DNA of 19,636 nt from Intestinibacter sp. (lineage in GTDB: Bacteria; Bacillota; Clostridia; Peptostreptococcales; Peptostreptococcaceae). Where the stretch lies: positions 1 through 19,636 of the forward strand of contig NZ_JALEXO010000155.1 of assembly GCF_022780145.1 (NCBI RefSeq). Direction: 5' to 3'. The notes beneath the pieces were generated by a model. The model had not been told where the DNA came from. It ran no database searches and saw nothing but the letters and a program-made list of their open reading frames with translations. Shown in pieces: positions 13,230 through 19,636 of the stretch (positions are counted from its first letter, which is position 1; each line of letters begins with the position of its first letter). The translations under genes were made by a program, and so were the position numbers.

Positions 13230-14573
13230 ATGCAAGCAAAGTGCGAAATAGATATGACTTGTGGAAATATTTCAAAGCAATTATTAATATTTACTTTACC
13301 AATTCTTCTGTCTCAGATTCTGCAACAGTTTTATAATATAGCAGATACATCGATTATAGGACATTATATTGGAACAGATGCATTGGCTGCTATTGGTTCT
13401 ACTGGACTTTTAATATCTGTTATAGTGAATTTTTTTATAGGATTATCTACAGGTGTAAGTTCAGTTATAGCAAATCAGTTTGGAGCACATACATATGATA
13501 AGCTCAAAAAAAGTATATCCACATCTCTTGCAGTTAGCACTATTTTAGGAGTGGTATTTACTATTTTAGGTTTTATATTTATGAAACCTATGATAATTTG
13601 GCTTCAAACTCCAAAAAATGTATATTATCTAGCAGTAGATTATTTAAATATATGTTTTTTAGGAATAACATTTCAATTATTGTATAATATAGGAACTGCA
13701 ATATTGAGGGCACTTGGTAATACGAAGGATCCACTTTACTTTTTAGCGTTTTCGTGTGTGTTGAACCTAGTATTAGATATTTTATTTGTTGTAAGCTTTA
13801 GATGGGGCGTAAAGGGTACAGCTATTGCTACCTTGTTCTCTCAAATTTTAGCCACTATTTTGGTTTTATGGAAATTAACTTGTTTAGATCAAAAATTTAA
13901 AATGGAATTAAAAGGGCTTAAAATTTATAAAGGATATACAAAAGATATATTTTTGGTAGGAATACCAGCCGGATTACAAGCAATTTTTATGAGTATATCA
14001 TCTTTGATTATACAATCTAGTATAAATTCTTTCGGAGCTGAAGCTATGGCTGGAATGACTGTATTTGCGAAGATTGAAGGATTTTTATATTTCCCATTGT
14101 TTTCTTTAGGATTGGCAGTGACTGGATTTGTAGGACAGAATTTTGGTGCTAAAGAATATGAAAGAGTAAAAGATGGTATAGGTATAAGTTTAAAATTGAG
14201 CGTTTTTATATCACTTATCTTTATAATAGTTTTAAATATATTTGCACCGTATATATTGAAGCTATTCACTACAGACAGTGAAGTTATAAAGGTGGGACTT
14301 GATAGTATAAGGATAGTTTTTCCTTCATACGTGTTTTATGCTATGAATCAAATTTATATAGGAAGCTTACGTGGCGTCGAAAAAACTTTTGAGCCTATGG
14401 TAATATCTTTATTTGCCCATTGTATTTTTAGAATAATTTGGTGTTCTGTATTGCTTAATTATTTTTATGATATGAAGGTTATTTACACTAGCTATTCTGT
14501 AAGCATTGTTTTGATGTTATTTTTACTTTATAGATCTTATAAAAAGCATATTTACAATAGATACTTTGTATAA
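13230..14573 (+). CDS. MATE family multidrug efflux transporter
   Basis: A 447-residue integral membrane protein with about twelve hydrophobic segments in two six-helix halves, as in MATE antiporters that expel cationic drugs, dyes or metabolites in exchange for Na+ or H+. Family features are LLIFTLPILLSQILQQFYNIADTSIIG at the N-terminus, GLSTGVSSVIANQFGA in helix 2, RALGNTKDP between helices 4 and 5, and the matching second-half GIPAGLQAIFMSISSLIIQS and GFVGQNFGAKEYERVK. ATG 13230 is chosen over GTG 13221 because GAGGTGAT (13218-13225) overlaps the GTG and is well spaced for the ATG. It is followed by a terminator. Location right after a LysR gene suggests induction by that regulator (inference). 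Substrate cannot be told from sequence. Confidence 0.93.
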   Translation: MQAKCEIDMTCGNISKQLLIFTLPILLSQILQQFYNIADTSIIGHYIGTDALAAIGSTGLLISVIVNFFIGLSTGVSSVIANQFGAHTYDKLKKSISTSLAVSTILGVVFTILGFIFMKPMIIWLQTPKNVYYLAVDYLNICFLGITFQLLYNIGTAILRALGNTKDPLYFLAFSCVLNLVLDILFVVSFRWGVKGTAIATLFSQILATILVLWKLTCLDQKFKMELKGLKIYKGYTKDIFLVGIPAGLQAIFMSISSLIIQSSINSFGAEAMAGMTVFAKIEGFLYFPLFSLGLAVTGFVGQNFGAKEYERVKDGIGISLKLSVFISLIFIIVLNIFAPYILKLFTTDSEVIKVGLDSIRIVFPSYVFYAMNQIYIGSLRGVEKTFEPMVISLFAHCIFRIIWCSVLLNYFYDMKVIYTSYSVSIVLMLFLLYRSYKKHIYNRYFV

Positions 14574-14587
14574 ATTTATTTGAAAAT

Positions 14588-14627
14588 AAAACCATAGATA
14601 TGATTTTTTTATTAATCTATGGTTTTT
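14588..14627 (+). terminator. Intrinsic terminator of the MATE gene
   Basis: A 12-bp perfect stem (AAAACCATAGAT at 14588-14599 with ATCTATGGTTTT at 14615-14626) ending in a T run, 14 bases after the stop codon. Confidence 0.88.
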
Positions 14628-14679
14628 ATAATTCATAGAAAATTATATTTATTTAAAGATTATGAATAAGTCAATATTA

Positions 14680-14752
14680 ATTATGCATTTTTATGAAGTT
14701 ATCGAACTTATTGTATCGATTGATAAAAAATCGATATTATGAATTTTTATGA
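14680..14752 (+). repeat. Direct and inverted repeats in the gltB upstream region
   Basis: The roughly 400 bases between the MATE terminator and gltB hold no convincing gene. A 17-base direct repeat ATTATG(C/A)ATTTTTATGA occurs at 14680-14696 and 14736-14752 (one mismatch); its first nine bases as ATTATGAAT recur at 14659-14667. Between the copies are two inverted repeats: AAGTT-ATCG-AACTT (14696-14709), and TATCGATT (14714-14721) with AATCGATA (14729-14736). They lie about 180-250 bases upstream of the promoter, so they could bind a regulator of gltBD acting at a distance. No known regulator site is recognised. Confidence 0.4.
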
Positions 14753-14931
14753 TAACGTTTTCTTTATTTATATTAAAAAAAGGAAATAATGCAGTATAAA
14801 AAAAGTATTTATATTACGATACATCATAAACAATCTATATTTCCAAATTAATAATTACATCTAAATTTGATTTTACATAAAACAAAAAGATGAAATATTA
14901 AAAAATAAAAATGAAATATTTTTTTAAAAAA

Positions 14932-14960
14932 TTGCATTTTTCTGAAAACTTCATTATAAT
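14932..14960 (+). promoter_or_regulatory. Promoter of gltBD
   Basis: TTGCAT (14932-14937), a 17-bp spacer and a perfect TATAAT (14955-14960). Transcription would begin near 14967, giving a leader of about 69 bases before the gltB ATG. No terminator or known riboswitch is visible in that leader. Confidence 0.75.
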
Positions 14961-15035
14961 ATATACTACATTATCAAATTGAGAGATAGATTTATTTATA
15001 TAAATGTATGCAATATACTTAGAGGAGGAGCTATT

Positions 15036-18000
15036 ATGGAAGTAAAACAAAGCGTACCAAATATCGGGTTACCAGAAAAACAGGGATTGTACGATCCAAG
15101 ATTTGAAAAAGATAATTGTGGTATAGGTTTTATTGCCAGCATAAAGGGCGAAAAATCACACGAGATAGTAGAGAAGGGATTATTAATTTTACAAAATTTA
15201 TCACATAGAGGAGCAACAGGGTGTGATGAAACTACTGGAGACGGTGCAGGTATAATGATTCAAATACCTCATGAGTTTTTTAATAAAAAATGCAATGAAA
15301 ACAAGATAGATTTACCAGATGAAGGAAAATATGCAGTAGGTATGGTATTTTTACCTCGTGAATCTGATGAAGATTTAGAGTGTGAAGGTATTTTTGAAAC
15401 TATATTAGCAAAAGAAGGATTAAAGCTTCTAGGATGGAGAGATGTTGAAGTAGACCGTAATGCCATCGGTGAAATCGCAAAAGGTAGTGAACCTTTAATA
15501 AAACAAGTATTTATAGATAGAGGAAATTATACAACAGAAGAATTTGAAAGAAAATTATTCATAGTAAGAAAGAAATGTGAAATAGAAGTTAGAAACTCAA
15601 CTATGCACAACAAAGGTTATTTCTATATACCAAGTTTATCTAGCAGAACAATAATATACAAAGGTTTATTATTAGCTAGACAAATAGGAAGTTTCTATAA
15701 AGATTTGAAAGACCCAGATTTCAAATCTGCATTAGCGTTAATACATCAACGTTATTCAACAAATACATTCCCAACTTGGGACTTAGCACAACCATTTAGA
15801 TATTTAGCTCATAATGGAGAAATAAATACAATAATGGGTAATAGAAACTGGATGCATGCAAGAGAAGGTGTTTTAGAATCAGATAAATTTAAAGATGGTT
15901 TGGAAGAATTATTCCCAATATTAACTCCAAACTGTTCTGACTCCGCAACACTTGATAATGCATTTGAACTTTTGATAGCTACAGGAAAATCTCTAACTGA
16001 GGCAATGACAATGCTTATACCACAAGCTTGGTATGGAAATGAACTTATGGATCCAAAAGAAAAAGCTTATTATAATTACCATGCGACAATAATGGAACCT
16101 TGGGATGGACCGGCAGCTATAGCATTTACAAATGGTGTTCAACTTGGTGCATTATTAGATAGAAATGGTCTTAGACCATCTAGATATACAATAACTAAAG
16201 ATGGATTTGTAGTATTAGCATCAGAAACTGGTGTATTAGAAACAGATCCAGCAAACGTAGAATATAGTGGACGTCTAGAACCAGGTAAGATATTCATGCT
16301 TGATTTGGAACAAGGAAGAATAATTCCAGATGAAGAAGTCAAAAAAGAATTATTTGAAGTATATGATTATGAATCTTGGCTTGAAAGAAATAAATTAACT
16401 ATGGATATGATTCCAAAACCTTCATACATACCAAAAGGTGATGAGGATACTTTACTACAAAGACAACAAGCCTTTGGATATACATATGAAGATATGAAAA
16501 TAGTTTTAGCACAAATGGCTAGAGATGGAAGAGAGCCTCAAGGCTCTATGGGAGATGATACTCCACTTGCAGTTTTATCTAAAAAGCCACAATTGCTTTA
16601 TAACTATTTCAAACAATTGTTTGCCCAAGTAACAAATCCGCCTATAGACCCAATAAGAGAAGAGTCTATAATGAGTTTAGTTACTATAATTGGACAAAAG
16701 GCTAATTTACTTGATAACGATAAAAAAGATTATACATTTATACAATTAGATAATCCTATATTATCTGATGTTGATTTGGAAAAAATCAGTAAGATAAATA
16801 ATCAAAGTTTAAGAGCAGTTAAGATACCTATGTTATTTAGGGCACCAGGTACAGGAAAAGATTTAGTTGAAGCGCTTGATTTACTATGTCAAAGAGCAAA
16901 AGATGCGATATTAGAAGGCTATAATATAATAATTTTATCTGATAGAAACATAAATAAACAACAAGCTCCAATACCTGCATTATTAGCTACTAGTGCTCTA
17001 CAACACTATCTAATAAAAAATAAATTGAGAACTAACGTAAATATAATTCTAGAAACAGGTGAAGCAAAAGAAGTAATGCATTTTGCTTTATTAATAGGAT
17101 ATGGTGCAACTGCAATCAATCCTTACTTAGCTTATGAAACTATAGACCAATTAGCTAAGAAGCAATTATACGTTGGAAATAAATCTAAGGAAGAATTAAA
17201 AGAAAACTATAGACAAGCAATATGCAAAGGATTATTAAAGATAATTTCTAAGATGGGTATATCTACTATACAAAGCTACAGAAGTGCGCAAATATTTGAA
17301 TGTATAGGTATAAATAGTGATGTAATAGATAAATACTTCACAGGAACACCTACAAGAATAGAAGGTATAGGACTTGATACAATTGCTAAAGAAACTTTAA
17401 CAAGACACGAAAGAGCTTATAACAAGCTTAGAAATCCAATAGATACATTGGAACTTGGTGGAAAATACAACTACAGAAGAAATGAAGAAAAGCACATGTT
17501 TAATCCTTATACAATAACTACTCTACAAAAGAGTGTTAGAGAAAATGACTACAAGTTATTTAAGGATTTCTCAAAAGCTATAGATGATCAATCAGAAGAA
17601 TTATGTACTATTCGTGGTCTTCTTAAATTTAAAGAATCAGAAAGTATACCAATAGAAGAAGTAGAACCAGTTTCAGAAATAGTAAAAAGATTCGTAAGTG
17701 GTGCGATGAGTTTCGGTTCACTTAGTAAAGAAGCTCATGAAACACTAGCAACAGCTATGAACACTTTAGGTGGTCGTTCAAATACTGGTGAAGGTGGAGA
17801 AGATTCTAAGAGATTTAAGACTATAACAATGAGTGCTACAAAACAAGTTGCATCTGGTAGATTCGGTGTAACTGCTGAATATCTAGTAAATGCAAAAGAA
17901 CTTCAAATAAAGATGGCTCAAGGTGCAAAACCTGGTGAAGGTGGACGTCTTCCAGGGCCAAAAGTAAATGAAAAAATAGGTCAAGTTCGTCACGCTATTC

Positions 18001-19553
18001 CTGGAATAGATTTAATATCACCACCACCACACCATGATATATATTCAATAGAAGACCTAGAACAATTAATACACGACTTAAAGAGTGTAAATCCAGAAGC
18101 TAATATATCAGTAAAATTAGTTTCAGAAGTTGGTGTAGGTACAGTAGCAGCAGGTGTTGCAAAAGCAAAAGCTGATTTAATACTAATATCAGGATATGAT
18201 GGAGGTACAGGTGCAGCTCCTTATACTTCAATAAGATACACAGGAGCACCATGGGAACTTGGACTTTCAGAAGCTCATCAAGTTCTTATGTTAAATAACT
18301 TGAGAAGTAGAGTTACATTACAAGTAGATGGGCAAATGAGAACAGGTAAAGACGTAGTAATTGCTGCTTTACTTGGAGCTGAAGAATTTGGATTTGCAAC
18401 TACTCCACTTGTAGTTATGGGATGCATGATGATGAGAAAATGTCACTCTAATACTTGCCCAATGGGTGTTGCTACACAAAATCCAGAGCTTAGAAAGAAA
18501 TTCAAAGGTAAAGTAGAACACGTTATAAATTACTTCACATTTGTAGCTACAGAAGTAAGAGAAATAATGGCTCAGCTTGGATTTAGAACTATAGATGAGA
18601 TGGTAGGTAGAGTAGATAAATTAGAAATAAATGAACTTCTAAAGAATGAAAAAACTAAAGATTTAGATTTTTCTTCTATACTTTACAGACCTAACCTACC
18701 ACAAAGAATTGTTGGTAGAAAAATAATGGATCAAGATCATCATATGGACGAAGCATATGATTTACAATTAATCGAATTTGCTAAAGATGCTTTAGAAAAT
18801 GGAACTAAAGTAACTGGTGACTTCAAGATTAAGAATATAAATCGTACAGTAGGAACTATGTTAAGTGGTGAAGTAGCTAAACGTTATGGAGCAGAAGGTT
18901 TACCAGACGATACTATAACTTTAAACTTAACAGGTAGTACAGGACAAAGTTTCATGTCATTCGGTATGAAGGGTATAACAATAAATCTAACAGGAGATTG
19001 TAATGACTATGTAGGTAAAGGTCTTTCTGGAGCTAAGATAAAAGTAAAACTACCTGAAGAATGTACTATAAAAGCTGATGAAAACATAATAATAGGAAAT
19101 ACAGTTTTATATGGAGCAACTAGCGGTGAACTTTATGCTAATGGTAAAGCTGGTGAAAGATTTGCAGTCAGAAATTCAGGTGCAACAGCTGTAGTAGAAG
19201 GTGTTGGAGACCATGGATGTGAATATATGACTGGTGGAACAGTAGTTATATTAGGAGAAACAGGTAGAAACTTTGCAGCAGGTATGAGCGGTGGAACAGT
19301 TTATGTATACGATAATAAAAATAAACTTAAATCAAGATTAAATCCTGGAACAGTTAAAGGTGCAGATGTAGAAGCTTTAATAGATACAGAAGATGAAAAT
19401 GTTGTAAAAGATTTAATTCAAAAACACTACGAATATACTGACAGTAAAAAGGCAAAACAAATACTAGACGATTGGGATAATGAAAAATTAAACATAGTAA
19501 GAGTTATACCTAAGATGTACAAGAAATTAATAAGTGAATATCAAGCAGTATAA
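15036..19553 (+). CDS. gltB: Glutamate synthase (GOGAT), large (alpha) chain
   Basis: A 1505-residue cytosolic flavo-iron-sulfur enzyme of full family length, making two glutamates from glutamine and 2-oxoglutarate. The N-terminal class II amidotransferase domain begins at Cys28 (KDNCGIGF) after a propeptide normally removed; NLSHRGATGCDETTGDGAG and the DRNGLRPSRY segment belong to it. The central and FMN-binding domain includes FVSGAMSFGSLSKEAHETLA, GGRSNTGEGGEDS, GAKPGEGGRLPGPKV, ISPPPHHDIYSIEDL and SGYDGGTGAAP. The 3Fe-4S cysteines are 1130, 1136 and 1141 (C-x5-C-x4-C in GCMMMRKCHSNTCPMG). The C-terminal beta-helix domain is about 1270-1480 (GDHGCEYMTGGTVVILG). ATG 15036 is chosen because AGAGGAGGAG (15021-15030) lies just before it; the longer frame from TTG 14979 has no binding site. 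gltD follows 12 bases later. Confidence 0.98.
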   Translation: MEVKQSVPNIGLPEKQGLYDPRFEKDNCGIGFIASIKGEKSHEIVEKGLLILQNLSHRGATGCDETTGDGAGIMIQIPHEFFNKKCNENKIDLPDEGKYAVGMVFLPRESDEDLECEGIFETILAKEGLKLLGWRDVEVDRNAIGEIAKGSEPLIKQVFIDRGNYTTEEFERKLFIVRKKCEIEVRNSTMHNKGYFYIPSLSSRTIIYKGLLLARQIGSFYKDLKDPDFKSALALIHQRYSTNTFPTWDLAQPFRYLAHNGEINTIMGNRNWMHAREGVLESDKFKDGLEELFPILTPNCSDSATLDNAFELLIATGKSLTEAMTMLIPQAWYGNELMDPKEKAYYNYHATIMEPWDGPAAIAFTNGVQLGALLDRNGLRPSRYTITKDGFVVLASETGVLETDPANVEYSGRLEPGKIFMLDLEQGRIIPDEEVKKELFEVYDYESWLERNKLTMDMIPKPSYIPKGDEDTLLQRQQAFGYTYEDMKIVLAQMARDGREPQGSMGDDTPLAVLSKKPQLLYNYFKQLFAQVTNPPIDPIREESIMSLVTIIGQKANLLDNDKKDYTFIQLDNPILSDVDLEKISKINNQSLRAVKIPMLFRAPGTGKDLVEALDLLCQRAKDAILEGYNIIILSDRNINKQQAPIPALLATSALQHYLIKNKLRTNVNIILETGEAKEVMHFALLIGYGATAINPYLAYETIDQLAKKQLYVGNKSKEELKENYRQAICKGLLKIISKMGISTIQSYRSAQIFECIGINSDVIDKYFTGTPTRIEGIGLDTIAKETLTRHERAYNKLRNPIDTLELGGKYNYRRNEEKHMFNPYTITTLQKSVRENDYKLFKDFSKAIDDQSEELCTIRGLLKFKESESIPIEEVEPVSEIVKRFVSGAMSFGSLSKEAHETLATAMNTLGGRSNTGEGGEDSKRFKTITMSATKQVASGRFGVTAEYLVNAKELQIKMAQGAKPGEGGRLPGPKVNEKIGQVRHAIPGIDLISPPPHHDIYSIEDLEQLIHDLKSVNPEANISVKLVSEVGVGTVAAGVAKAKADLILISGYDGGTGAAPYTSIRYTGAPWELGLSEAHQVLMLNNLRSRVTLQVDGQMRTGKDVVIAALLGAEEFGFATTPLVVMGCMMMRKCHSNTCPMGVATQNPELRKKFKGKVEHVINYFTFVATEVREIMAQLGFRTIDEMVGRVDKLEINELLKNEKTKDLDFSSILYRPNLPQRIVGRKIMDQDHHMDEAYDLQLIEFAKDALENGTKVTGDFKIKNINRTVGTMLSGEVAKRYGAEGLPDDTITLNLTGSTGQSFMSFGMKGITINLTGDCNDYVGKGLSGAKIKVKLPEECTIKADENIIIGNTVLYGATSGELYANGKAGERFAVRNSGATAVVEGVGDHGCEYMTGGTVVILGETGRNFAAGMSGGTVYVYDNKNKLKSRLNPGTVKGADVEALIDTEDENVVKDLIQKHYEYTDSKKAKQILDDWDNEKLNIVRVIPKMYKKLISEYQAV

Positions 19554-19565
19554 GGGGGGACAAAC

Positions 19566-19636
19566 ATGGGAAAAGAAACTGGTTTTATAGAATATGAACG
19601 TGAGAATCAGAGCAAACGTCCTGTAGAAGAACGTAT
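19566..19636 (+). CDS. gltD: Glutamate synthase, small (beta) chain, 5' end
   Basis: Only 23 complete codons are in the window (MGKETGFIEYERENQSKRPV and on). The opening matches the GltD N-terminus (MGKxTGFxEYxR...P..R). The small chain is the FAD- and NAD(P)H-binding subunit that passes electrons to GltB. The ribosome binding site AGGGGGG overlaps the gltB stop TAA (19551-19553), so the two subunits are translationally linked in one operon. Confidence 0.9.
   Translation, partial: MGKETGFIEYERENQSKRPVEER

Noticed and set aside
14979..15035. Extended gltB N-terminus from TTG 14979
   Set aside because: It has no ribosome binding site, lies only about 12 bases from the predicted transcript start, and would leave the strong AGAGGAGGAG inside the gene. 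ATG 15036 gives the normal propeptide length before Cys28.
15004..15045. Short upstream ORF (MYAIYLEEELLWK) with three Glu codons overlapping the gltB start
   Set aside because: The Glu codons are just the AGAGGAGGAG ribosome binding site read in frame, and the ORF has no good binding site of its own. A glutamate-sensing leader peptide is not supported.

Overview
The window looks like a chromosomal segment from a low-GC Gram-positive anaerobe of the Clostridia. The AT-rich sequence, AGA/ATA-dominated codon use, strong AGGAGG-type ribosome binding sites, a T-box leader and an arginine-biosynthesis argCJBD operon all point that way. Peptostreptococcaceae (Paraclostridium, Romboutsia, Terrisporobacter and relatives) is my best guess, by inference only. 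All genes I accept lie on the plus strand; the minus-strand ORFs look like shadows.

Layout. 1-670: the 3' part of hemB (porphobilinogen synthase) and its terminator. 671-2260: a monocistronic sstT (Na+/serine-threonine symporter) with a long leader and its own terminator. 2300-4250: an AlbA_2/HATPase_c_4/winged-helix ATP-binding regulator whose reading frame is broken at a run of nine A, followed by a 33-bp tandem repeat just past its stop codon. 4277-4852: a stand-alone precorrin-2 dehydrogenase (siroheme branch), so tetrapyrrole genes flank the sstT/AlbA_2 pair. 4875-9865: a sigma-A type promoter, a T-box leader with a duplicated antiterminator/terminator half, and the argC-argJ-argB-argD operon with a terminator. 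Together these four genes turn N-acetylglutamate into N-acetylornithine and recycle the acetyl group through ArgJ to give ornithine. argF, argG and argH are not in the window.

9880-14627: an accessory stretch with an unrecognised 225-residue protein, then a tight cluster of a TIGR04076-type small protein, a SAM-dependent methyltransferase, a VOC (glyoxalase-fold) protein and a LysR regulator, followed by a MATE efflux pump with a terminator. 14630-15035: a long regulatory intergenic region with direct and inverted repeats and a near-consensus promoter. 15036-19636: gltB (glutamate synthase large chain, complete) and the first codons of gltD. Together GltBD makes the glutamate that feeds the arginine pathway upstream.

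The most notable items are the T-box with one specifier stem but two antiterminator/terminator modules, the ambiguous specifier codon in that T-box (AAG or AGA), and the A9-interrupted AlbA_2 regulator with an out-of-frame N-x-T repeat tail. I see no CRISPR array, tRNA, rRNA, transposase or integrase.
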